Source of the DNA: Dyella tabacisoli
Lineage (GTDB): Bacteria; Pseudomonadota; Gammaproteobacteria; Xanthomonadales; Rhodanobacteraceae
Assembly: GCF_003350925.1 (NCBI RefSeq)
Contig: NZ_KZ857184.1
Span: forward strand, 72,008 to 136,007
Direction of reading: 5' to 3'
Length of the DNA stretch: 64,000 bases
Part shown: positions 57,470-64,000 of the stretch, one piece after another
Position numbering within the stretch: the first letter of the stretch is position 1
Layout: each line of letters starts with the position of its first letter
The notes under the pieces: generated by a model
Told to the model about the DNA's origin: nothing
Seen by the model: the letters and a program-made list of their open reading frames with translations, nothing else
Database searches by the model: none
Translations under genes and position numbers: made by a program

Positions 57470-57753
57470 ACGCCGACCTCCTCAAAGCTAGGCGTACTTA
57501 CTCGCATATCGGTTGCGGAGTGCGATGGTTGTTGCCATACCTCGCCAGCCATAACGAAGCCGGTCACCGTCACCGCCTCGAGCTTTTTCACTACCTTGCC
57601 AATGCCAGCCTGCTCGTCTTGCGCCAGCTCAAGCGCCATGGCCCCCGCCTGCCCCGGAATTGCCCCGGCGATGGCCAGACTCACCGCACATACCCAACGC
57701 GAACGCAAATGACGTTTGTCGTTTGCCGATGCCCGTACACATTTCGTGATCAT
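57466..57753 (-). CDS. Exported 95-aa peptide with TonB-box-like segment, coupled to the receptor
   Basis: Start ATG 57753 has AAGGAG 7 bases upstream. The product has a long-n-region signal peptide (MITKCVRASANDKRHLRSRW, VCAVSLAIAGAIPGQAGA), a short acidic mature part and KKLEAVTVTGF, which closely resembles the TonB box/linker of receptors in this group (the adjacent receptor has KNLEGVSVVAS). The C-terminus is FVMAGEVWQQPSHSATDMRV plus STPSFEEVGV. The stop overlaps the receptor start by 4 bases (ATGA). It could be a separately encoded signalling/TonB-interacting peptide, a receptor cargo, or a remnant of a second receptor's N-terminus. No family recognised. Confidence 0.65.
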   Translation of the reverse strand: MITKCVRASANDKRHLRSRWVCAVSLAIAGAIPGQAGAMALELAQDEQAGIGKVVKKLEAVTVTGFVMAGEVWQQPSHSATDMRVSTPSFEEVGV

Positions 57754-57936
57754 GCTCACTCCTTCGAACTGCATGCCATCCGATGATTTGCTTGTGCCAT
57801 GGACGGTCATTCGCCATTCCATGGCCTCCCTAGGTATTGCGTTTGACCTCTTACGTCCTCCCTGGTGATACCCGCGTATGTCGCCCAAGCAGCACGCGCC
57901 CACCAGAGATGTCGCAAGAAAAAACGCCAAATCAAA

Positions 57937-57958
57937 TTTGCATAGCAAATCTGATTTG
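57937..57958. promoter_or_regulatory. Overlapping palindromes upstream of HTH regulator
   Basis: TTTGC ATA GCAAA (57937-57949) and CAAATC T GATTTG (57946-57958) overlap in the divergent region between the peptide/TonB receptor operon and the regulator gene. Typical XRE-operator size; the likely ligand is the adjacent regulator. Confidence 0.5.
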
Positions 57959-58027
57959 TCAATAACGCTGGGGGCGCTTGCAAGAATGGCTCGGCCTTTC
58001 GTGATTAGCGCAGCCTTGCCCTGGCCC

Positions 58028-58453
58028 ATGACTAAACCCAAGACCAAGCCCAAGAAACCCAAGAAGCACAAGCCCGATCCTGAGTTTCCCAACCGCCTCA
58101 ATCACTTATGTGACAGCGCCGCGGTGCCTGCTGACCGTGGGCGCGTCACGGCTGTGGCGAATATCTTTGCGGTGGCTCGTGAAACACCACGCTTGTGGTT
58201 CTTAGGGAAGGTGATGCCGGAGATACCCCGACTGATCGAGATCGTCGATACCTTCGGCACCACTCTGGATTGGCTGGTGCTGGGGCGTGGCGAGGTGAGC
58301 GCCCCGTACAAAGGTCTAAAAAATCAACGTGTTGGTGAAGAAAAGGCAGTCTACGAAACCCTCTCGGCGCAAGAACGCGCGGTCATTGCCGCCATGCGCG
58401 AGCTAAGTGAAAAACGCCGCGCCGGGTTGCTTGCCTTGCTTACAGAGCGCTGA
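58028..58453 (+). CDS. Small XRE/CI-like helix-turn-helix regulator
   Basis: A 141-aa protein with a very Lys/Pro-rich N-terminus (MTKPKTKPKKPKKHKPDP), then a CI-type HTH: FPNRLNHLCDSAAVPADRGRVTAVANIFAVARETPRLWFLGKVMPEIPRLIEIVDTFGTTLDWLVLGRGE, and a helical C-terminus (YETLSAQERAVIAAMRELSEKRRAGLLALL). Start at ATG 58028 lacks a good ribosome site; ATG 57986 is in frame. It is divergent from the peptide/TonB receptor operon and followed by a strong terminator. A role as local regulator is inferred. Confidence 0.75.
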   Translation: MTKPKTKPKKPKKHKPDPEFPNRLNHLCDSAAVPADRGRVTAVANIFAVARETPRLWFLGKVMPEIPRLIEIVDTFGTTLDWLVLGRGEVSAPYKGLKNQRVGEEKAVYETLSAQERAVIAAMRELSEKRRAGLLALLTER

Positions 58454-58473
58454 CGCCTAAGAGCCTGAAACAA

Positions 58474-58505
58474 AAAAAGCCGGCACTTTTTAGTGCCGGC
58501 TTTTT
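58474..58505. terminator. Strong bidirectional rho-independent terminator
   Basis: AAAAAGCCGGCACT (58474-58487) and AGTGCCGGCTTTTT (58492-58505), 14-bp perfect stem with a TTTT loop, A-rich on one side and T-rich on the other. Serves the HTH regulator on the plus strand and the TPR lipoprotein on the minus strand. Confidence 0.9.
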
Positions 58506-58593
58506 CTTTGCCGCTATGGGGATAAAAGCAAATGTTATTGGGGGTTTGCCACAAGCCTCCGCCTTCTCTTACAAGCACGGACTCCGTCCACCA

Positions 58594-59142
58594 TCAATAA
58601 CGAGGCACACCCTCGACGTGGCACTGCTGCACCCATTTGCGTGCGGATGCAGCACCGGCATCGTCGTTGGCCTGCTGACGCATCTCTACGATGGTTTGCC
58701 AGTTGCGCGCGCATAACGGCCCCAGGCGCGGACCAAGCTCCCAGGAACGGCGAGCCAGTTTTTCGGCGGCGGCATAGTCTTTGGCGCGTATCGCCAACTC
58801 CGCGCGGTCTTGCAACAGATCGGGGGAGTCCGGGCTGATTTTCAGCGCCTGGTCGAGCTTGGCGATGGCATCGTCGTAACGGCCGTTGCGCTCATCGGTA
58901 ACGGCCACGTCTTGCAGGGCGGCCACGCCCGGATCACGCAACGGGTTGACGCTGATCGCCGATTTTTCTTTATCGCCGGCCATGCGAATGGCGGCAATGA
59001 TGTCGCTGTCGTGACGCACCGGGCGCACGGATGGCGAGGGCGCGCTCGGCTGAGTGCAGGCGGCAAGCAAGCAGGTGGCTAACAACGTTGCCGACAACAT
59101 CAAGTGCGGCGTGGAGGGGCGTGGCAATTTCAATGACGACAT
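58594..59142 (-). CDS. TPR-containing lipoprotein, partner of PBP1B
   Basis: A 182-aa lipoprotein (signal ATLLATCLLAAC, lipobox LLAAC). The mature part contains TPR-like helices (DVAVTDERNGRYDDAIAKLDQALKISPDSPDLLQDRAELAIRAKDYAAAEKLARRSWELGPRLG). It starts 2 bp after the PBP1B stop codon, so the genes are one operon. By position and type it may be an outer-membrane lipoprotein regulator of peptidoglycan synthesis, analogous in role to LpoB but unrelated in sequence; that is inference. Confidence 0.78.
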   Translation of the reverse strand: MSSLKLPRPSTPHLMLSATLLATCLLAACTQPSAPSPSVRPVRHDSDIIAAIRMAGDKEKSAISVNPLRDPGVAALQDVAVTDERNGRYDDAIAKLDQALKISPDSPDLLQDRAELAIRAKDYAAAEKLARRSWELGPRLGPLCARNWQTIVEMRQQANDDAGAASARKWVQQCHVEGVPRY

Positions 59143-59144
59143 CT

Positions 59145-61481
59145 TTAATTCCGAATCGGGGCGGTCGTGGCGGGTGCGGGTGCGTCCAGCGGCGCATCCG
59201 GGCCACCGCCAAATACATTTTCTACATGCTGCCAGAAGCAGCCTGCTGGATCCTGCGAAAGGGTACCGGTAATCACCGGCACCTGTCGCACACCTTGGCA
59301 ATCGGGGTCGCTGCGCTTGCCCTCTGGATTGATCGGTGCCATTTCCAAACCACTGCTTGGCGCCGCGGAGAGCGGGCTGGTCGGCAATTTGGCGAATAGC
59401 TCGCGCCATGCGCGCAGGCTGCCGGTGGCGCCGTACAAGCCGCTGGGCTTGTTGTCGTCGCGACCCATCCAGAAGATGGCCAGATGATCGCCGGTAAAGC
59501 CGCCAAACCAGCTATCGCGCATGTCGTTGCTGGTACCGGTCTTACCGGCCGCATTCAAGGAGGCCAGGTTGGAACTACCAATCGCGCTGGCCGTACCCGA
59601 GCGTGCTACCTGCTGCATCGCCCAGGTCACCAGCCGCACGGCCTCCTGGTATTCGCCCTTGCCGGTTTTGACTTCGTAGCGCTTGATGGTCGCGCCCTTT
59701 TCATCGACCACGCCGCGCACAGCGATCAGCGGCAACGCATGGCCGTCGGAGGCCAGGTACTGATAGAGCTGCGCTGTTTGCAGCGGCGAGAGATCCAAGG
59801 CACCGATCAGTAAGGACGGGCTGGGGTTGACGTCGCTCAAGCCGAAGGATTCCAGGAATGCCTTGACACGCGGCACCCCGACACTCATGCCCAAATGGAT
59901 GGTGGCAAGATTCCATGAGCGCACCAGCGCATCGACCATCGGCACCTGGCCGTGAATTTCGCCATCGTCGTTTTTGGGCGACCAGATCGAACCATCGGGT
60001 TGGCGCATATCCACCGGCGAATCATCGACCGGGCTGCCGAGATTCCAGTGATCGGGCTGCGACAGCGCCACTAGATAGACAAAGGGCTTGACCAGCGAGC
60101 CGATCGGCCGACGCGCATCGATGGCGCGGTTGAAGCCTTGATCGCCCGGATCTTTACCGCCGACCACCGCCAGCACGCCGCCGCTTTTCGCGTCGGTCAC
60201 TACGGCGGCGGCTTGCGCGGCATCGCCGCGTTTGCCGAGGCCTTTCAAGGTGGTGGTAATGGCTTGCTCGGCGTAGAGCTGCGCGGCCGGATCAAGCGTG
60301 GTGAAAATGCTCAGATTGCCTTGACTGAGGGTGTCGTCGTCGAAGTCATTGGTGATCTGCGTGCGCACCAACTGCATAAAGGCAGGGAAACGGTTATGCG
60401 GCAACTGACCATTGCCGGCGATACCCAGCGGTGTGGCCTGCGCTTGCTTGCCCTGCTCTTCGGTGAGCAAGCCGGTGGTGACAAATTGCTGCAATACCAG
60501 GTTGCGGCGCGACAGCGCGCGGTCGGGATAACGGCGCGGGTCGTAATAGCTCGGCCCCTTGACCAGGCCGACCAGCAGGGCGATTTCCTGTGGCTGCAGA
60601 TCTTCCATGCGGCGGCCGAAAAAGAATTCCGAGGCGGCGGCAAAACCATGCACGGCCTGGCTGCCTTGCTGGCCGAGGAACACCTGATTGACGTAAGCCT
60701 CAAGAATGCGGCCTTTGTCGTAGTGCGCCTCGATCAAGATCGACATCAGCGCTTCGTTGAACTTGCGGGTGAAGTTTTGGCCGCGATCGAGAAACAAATT
60801 GCGCACCAACTGCTGCGTCAGCGTGGAGCCGCCCTGCACGGTATGCCCGGCGCGCAGATTGGCGAAGCTGGCGCGCAGAATCGCCGTGAGGTCGATACCA
60901 AAGTGATGCTTGAAGTCGCGATCTTCGACCGCCTGCAGGCCGGCCAGCAATAAAGGCGGCGCATCGGCGAGACGCACGATGCGGCGCTCCTCTTGCTGGG
61001 CGCCATACAAGGTGGCGATACGGGCCGGGTCCAGATGTGCCAGATCCAGCGGCTTGCCGCTGGCGACATCTTTCACCGAGACCACCTGCCCCTTGCCCAG
61101 GGCCACGCGGATGCGCTTGGGCACTTCGCCGCCATCGGGGCCGGCATAGCCGCGCGAGGCGATGATGAAGCTGCTGCCATCTTTGGCCCAGCTACCGGCG
61201 ACCTGACCATGGCCATCATTGCTATAACCGGAGAACGTCAGCTCCAGCTCCAATGCGGCGGGCGTCATAGGTGTATTGGCCGCCAGTGGCAGGGGCCGCG
61301 CGTAGACGCGCGTAGGCACAGCGAAAACCAAATCGTTGAAACGGGCCTGCACCCGTTTGTTCAGCACCACGGTGTATGGCAACACGAATCCAAAGAACAG
61401 ACCCATGCAGACCCAGAACGGAATGCGCACTACACGCCAGCACGCACCTGCGATGGAACGAAGTCGGGTCGAATCAGCCAA
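59145..61481 (-). CDS. mrcB: Bifunctional penicillin-binding protein 1B
   Basis: A ~778-aa class A PBP. One membrane helix (FWVCMGLFFGFVLPYTVVL), a UB2H-like domain (VFAVPTRVYARPLPL...LELTFSGYSNDG), glycosyltransferase 51 (Glu in AVEDRDFKHHFGIDLTAI; GGSTLTQQLVRNLFL) and transpeptidase with Ser-x-x-Lys (PIGSLVKPFVY), SxN (VRSWNLATIHLG) and KTGT (AAGKTGTSNDM). It polymerises and cross-links peptidoglycan in the periplasm. No ATG fits: the first in-frame codon with acceptable context is TTG 61481; the open frame extends 5' through a GGGGAAC minisatellite giving FPVPRSP repeats that are probably not translated. Confidence 0.9.
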   Translation of the reverse strand: MADSTRLRSIAGACWRVVRIPFWVCMGLFFGFVLPYTVVLNKRVQARFNDLVFAVPTRVYARPLPLAANTPMTPAALELELTFSGYSNDGHGQVAGSWAKDGSSFIIASRGYAGPDGGEVPKRIRVALGKGQVVSVKDVASGKPLDLAHLDPARIATLYGAQQEERRIVRLADAPPLLLAGLQAVEDRDFKHHFGIDLTAILRASFANLRAGHTVQGGSTLTQQLVRNLFLDRGQNFTRKFNEALMSILIEAHYDKGRILEAYVNQVFLGQQGSQAVHGFAAASEFFFGRRMEDLQPQEIALLVGLVKGPSYYDPRRYPDRALSRRNLVLQQFVTTGLLTEEQGKQAQATPLGIAGNGQLPHNRFPAFMQLVRTQITNDFDDDTLSQGNLSIFTTLDPAAQLYAEQAITTTLKGLGKRGDAAQAAAVVTDAKSGGVLAVVGGKDPGDQGFNRAIDARRPIGSLVKPFVYLVALSQPDHWNLGSPVDDSPVDMRQPDGSIWSPKNDDGEIHGQVPMVDALVRSWNLATIHLGMSVGVPRVKAFLESFGLSDVNPSPSLLIGALDLSPLQTAQLYQYLASDGHALPLIAVRGVVDEKGATIKRYEVKTGKGEYQEAVRLVTWAMQQVARSGTASAIGSSNLASLNAAGKTGTSNDMRDSWFGGFTGDHLAIFWMGRDDNKPSGLYGATGSLRAWRELFAKLPTSPLSAAPSSGLEMAPINPEGKRSDPDCQGVRQVPVITGTLSQDPAGCFWQHVENVFGGGPDAPLDAPAPATTAPIRN

Positions 61482-61580
61482 GGTGGGGGAAATCCTGAAC
61501 GAAAGTTTGCCGATGATAGGACCAGCCGCCCGGCGGGCATCTGAATGCGGATGGCTTTTTTGGGGCGCAGATGGGGAAAA

Positions 61581-61664
61581 ACGGGGAACGGGGAACGGGG
61601 AACGGGGAACGGGGAACGGGGAACGGGGAACGGGGAACGGGGAACGGGGAACGGGGAACGGGGA
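61581..61664. repeat. 7-bp minisatellite (ACGGGGA)n
   Basis: Twelve near-perfect tandem copies of ACGGGGA just upstream of the PBP1B coding region. Shorter GGAAC/GGAAT runs of the same type recur on the other strand at ~61770-61800 and ~61950-61980. Confidence 0.92.
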
Positions 61665-61730
61665 AAAGCTTAAAGAGCAAGAACAGAAGAGCAAGTGCCG
61701 AAGGGCAGAAGCAGAACACAGCAAGATCAA

Positions 61731-62091
61731 AAAGAACGCGGAGCTAGGACAGCCCCTCGAACATCACGTTCCCCATTCCCCATTCCCCATTCCCCGTTCC
61801 CTGCTTCACCCAACCCCCTACATCCGGGCCTGAACGCCCGTGGCATCACGCCAGGCAAGCGCTGCAATTCGCTATTGTCGGCGATCAAGTCGGCTTCGAG
61901 GCGAGTTAATGGGCAAAGAACGCGGAGCTACAACAGCCCCTCGAACATCACGTTTCCCGTTCCCCATTCCCCGTTCCCCGCCTCACCCAACACCCCGCAT
62001 CCGGCCTGAACGCCCGTGGCGTCACGCCAAGCAAGCGCTGCAGTTCGCTGTTGTCGGCGATCAGGTCGGCTTCGAGGCGGGTTAATGGGCC
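61731..62091. repeat. Direct duplication of ~180 bp at the 3' end of the epimerase-like gene
   Basis: 61731-61914 and 61915-62091 are two similar copies: both run from AAAGAACGCGGAGCTA through ACAGCCCCTCGAACATCACG, a GTTCCCC-type run, CCTGAACGCCCGTGGC and CGGCTTCGAGGCG to GTTAATGGGC. The right copy is the live 3' end of the gene at 61948; the left copy is a non-coding duplicate. Confidence 0.85.
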
Positions 62092-62811
62092 ACGCAAGCG
62101 CGGTACGGCGTGCCGCCCCAGACGCAGCAGCCAGGCCGGCAATGGCAGTGGCACCGTCGTTACCGGCAGGCTGGCGCGCACACGCGCAAACATGTCAGAG
62201 GCGGGCAAACGTTCGCCGCCACCGATCGACAGCACGCGCCCGGCCGCTTCTGGCTGATCGAGCGCGGCGATCACCGCTTGCGCAATATCTTGTGCATGCA
62301 CCGGCTGACGCAGACCACGGCCGGCCGGCAAGGGGAACAAGCGCATCCGCATGGCGCGCTGGGCAATGGGCGTCAGGCTTTTATCCAGCCCGGCCCCGTA
62401 GATCAGGGTGGGCCGCAGCACCGTCCACGAGCAGCCATGCCGTGTGCAGACATCGATCAATGCGTTTTCGCCCGCATGCAGTAGCTGCGAGATCGCGCGC
62501 TCGGCAGGCACATCGGAGTCGCGCTTGGTTTCCGCGCTCATCGAGCTGGTGGCGATCACCCGTGGCCGCAGACTCAAGTCGGCGCTTTCCAGCCAGCGGG
62601 CGAAGCCAGACAAAGGGCCAAAGCTGATGATGGCCGATACCGGCCCAATGGCCGGCATGGCGTCGGGAAGTTCGCCGACCAACCATTGCACGCCGGCTTG
62701 TGCTGCACGCTGATGGCGACTGAGCGCGAGCACGTTGTCACCTCGCGCCAGCAGAAGCGGCAATAGAAAGCGGCCAATCTGGCTACTGCCGCCGAATACC
62801 AATACGGTCAT
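61948..62811 (-). CDS. NAD-dependent epimerase/dehydratase-like protein
   Basis: A 287-aa Rossmann protein: TVLVFGGSSQIGRFLLPLLLARGDNVLALSR (cofactor site; GGSSQIG differs from the classical GxxGxxG), AIISFGPLSGFARWL, IATSSMSAETK, TVLRPTLIYGAGLDKS and LRQPVHAQDIAQAVIAAL. Extended SDR (atypical), probably oxidoreductase or NmrA/NDUFA9-like. Its C-terminus ends in GTGNGERET, encoded by a GTTCCCC-type repeat, a sign that the natural end was replaced during the local duplication. Start ATG 62811. Confidence 0.78.
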   Translation of the reverse strand: MTVLVFGGSSQIGRFLLPLLLARGDNVLALSRHQRAAQAGVQWLVGELPDAMPAIGPVSAIISFGPLSGFARWLESADLSLRPRVIATSSMSAETKRDSDVPAERAISQLLHAGENALIDVCTRHGCSWTVLRPTLIYGAGLDKSLTPIAQRAMRMRLFPLPAGRGLRQPVHAQDIAQAVIAALDQPEAAGRVLSIGGGERLPASDMFARVRASLPVTTVPLPLPAWLLRLGRHAVPRLRGPLTRLEADLIADNSELQRLLGVTPRAFRPDAGCWVRRGTGNGERET

Positions 62812-62849
62812 GCTGATCTCGTTATGGATCTCGTCATATGGGGCCAGGG

Positions 62850-64000
62850 CTATCGCCCTGCTTGCACGCGCGCGGTCAGCTCACGCAGACGCGGATGATC
62901 CGGCGCCAGCTTGCGCGCGCTATCCAGCGATTGCGTGGCGCCGGGGCGATCGCCACGCGCAATTTGTTGATCGGCCTGATCCATCCATGCGCTGGCAAGA
63001 CGCTGGCGTAGCTCGCCCTGCCCGACATCGCCCGGCGCCAGGTCGGACAAATCGGCCAGCCGGTTACCGGCCTGGGCGAGATTGCCGCTAGCCAACGACT
63101 GATTGAACTGACGGGCGACCACATTGGGCAACTCTTGCAAACCACGCCGCGCAGTCTCGTTGTTGCCGTCGATAGCCAGCGCACTGCGATACAAGTCGTA
63201 AGCGCTCTCGCCAGGCGGCAACATGATTTGACCGCGCTTGGCGGCCACATCGGCACGCTGCAGCATGCGCGCCAGCTCGGCGCTCTGTTGCGGCGTCAGG
63301 GTTGCCGGCGTGGCCTCGACCGGCTCCTCGGTACTTGGCACCGCGCGCGCCGTATGTTCGCGCACCACATGTTTCTGGGCATCGCTGAGTCGCGCGCGCG
63401 CTGCGGCCAGATCGGCTGACTTGGGCGCCCATGCCGCCGCCTGCTCGATCAGTTTGCCGGCTTGTGCCGTATCGCCATCGTCGATCGCCGCATTAGCCTG
63501 CACGATTAACGCCTGTGCGACCTGCCCCAGCCCCGCCTTGGCTTCGGCATTGTCTGCGTCCAGCGCCAGGGCGGCTTTGAAATACGCCAGTGCGGTGTCG
63601 TCACCGGGGCCAGCCATGCGACCGGCGCGCAAGGCATCCTGGCCGCGCTTGATGGCGTCATCCAGCTCACCGCTATCGTCTTTTTGTACCTGCACCAAGC
63701 TCGCGCGCAAGGCCGGCAATTCACCATAGTTGGGCAGCAGTACAGCGAGTTTGTCGATGATGGCGCTGGCTGCGACCCGGTCACCGGCGGTAAGCGTCTT
63801 GCGCGCCTGCGCCGCAAGCGCGTCGCCGACCTGATCCAAACCATGCGCCGCCACCGCATTGCCGGGGTCGGCGATAAGCACCTGGTGGTACAAGGCACCC
63901 GCGCCATCGGCGCCGTCCAGCCGGCCCTCGGCAAAGGCCTTTTGCGCCTGCTCGATCAAACTGCCCGTTTGTACGGTAGCGCCGCGTACCTTGGCCATGG
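62850..64000 (-). CDS. TPR-like repeat protein, 5' end outside window
   Basis: At least 382 residues of alpha-helical repeats: EQAQKAFAEGRLDGADGAGALYHQVLIADPGNAVAAHGLDQVGDAL, QDALRAGRMAGPGDDTALAYFKAALALDADNAEAKAGL, SGNLAQAGNRLADLSDLAPGDV and others, rich in Ala. The Met at 63998 is probably internal. Proteins of this kind are often the periplasmic or C-terminal repeat part of larger proteins; the N-terminus is needed to name it. Confidence 0.7.
   Translation of the reverse strand, partial: MAKVRGATVQTGSLIEQAQKAFAEGRLDGADGAGALYHQVLIADPGNAVAAHGLDQVGDALAAQARKTLTAGDRVAASAIIDKLAVLLPNYGELPALRASLVQVQKDDSGELDDAIKRGQDALRAGRMAGPGDDTALAYFKAALALDADNAEAKAGLGQVAQALIVQANAAIDDGDTAQAGKLIEQAAAWAPKSADLAAARARLSDAQKHVVREHTARAVPSTEEPVEATPATLTPQQSAELARMLQRADVAAKRGQIMLPPGESAYDLYRSALAIDGNNETARRGLQELPNVVARQFNQSLASGNLAQAGNRLADLSDLAPGDVGQGELRQRLASAWMDQADQQIARGDRPGATQSLDSARKLAPDHPRLRELTARVQAGR

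Noticed and set aside
57754-58101. Extension of the 95-aa peptide ORF upstream to 58101
   Set aside because: It crosses the operator region and the start of the divergent regulator; ATG 57753 has a strong ribosome site and a signal peptide directly after it.
61482-61730. N-terminal extension of PBP1B through the minisatellite (FPVPRSP repeats)
   Set aside because: It would be encoded by a 7-bp tandem repeat whose length changes shift the frame, and no PBP1B has such a segment; a downstream TTG start is preferred.

Overview
The window reads as chromosomal DNA of a GC-rich gammaproteobacterium, most likely Xanthomonadales (a Rhodanobacteraceae/Dyella-like organism). This is an inference from the gene content: an Oar-type TonB receptor, secreted S9 and S8 peptidases, GH31/GH43 enzymes, an SPFH plus Arc-like pair, and GTAGGTTGGGGT-type intergenic palindromes. 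No rRNA, tRNA, CRISPR array, integrase, transposase or phage gene was recognised.

Positions 1-24 kb are ordinary chromosome with several regulator/enzyme pairs: the 3' part of a phospholipase C, MarR next to a secreted S9 peptidase, an alpha/beta hydrolase, an SPFH/Arc-like operon behind a 23-bp palindrome, an FKBP lipoprotein, a multicopper oxidase, a secreted phosphatase with a PKD domain, SDR enzymes next to LysR and ArsR regulators, GH43, and a methyltransferase/MerR divergon with a SoxR-like operator. At 21.2-23.1 kb an asparagine-synthetase-like enzyme lies downstream of a 58-codon peptide gene, with an intrinsic terminator between them. This is the layout of a ribosomal-peptide (lasso-like) precursor and cyclase, but no RRE or leader protease is nearby.

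Positions 24-32 kb hold a very large trimeric autotransporter adhesin (about 1828 aa, with 552-bp internal duplications) and, 38 bp downstream, an OmpA-type lipoprotein. About 1.3 kb of apparently non-coding DNA lies upstream of the adhesin.

Positions 32.8-54.1 kb are the accessory heart of the window. Mostly small genes of unknown function lie nearly all on the minus strand. Most are followed 3' by a short palindrome (stem TGTCCGCTT/AAGCGGACA, loop containing GGGTC). I count 19 copies plus one variant, all in the same orientation. Four sites with integron attC architecture also lie in this stretch (one at 35.1 kb, three at 51.4-52.2 kb), plus a shorter attC-like site at 52.6 kb whose sequence recurs at 19.6 kb before a DUF2867 gene. 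I interpret the region as an eroded, integrase-less cassette array, interrupted by a subtilisin-like protease, a GH31 enzyme and a TetR/amidohydrolase operon. Cargo includes VOC, YCII, TPR, barstar-like, NTF2-like, Sir2-like and SMI1/KNR4-like proteins.

Positions 54-64 kb return to typical chromosome: an Oar-type TonB receptor translationally coupled to a 95-aa exported peptide with a TonB-box-like segment and flanked by a divergent small HTH regulator, then a TPR lipoprotein/PBP1B pair, a 7-bp minisatellite with a local duplication, an NAD-dependent epimerase-like gene, and a TPR protein that runs off the window.
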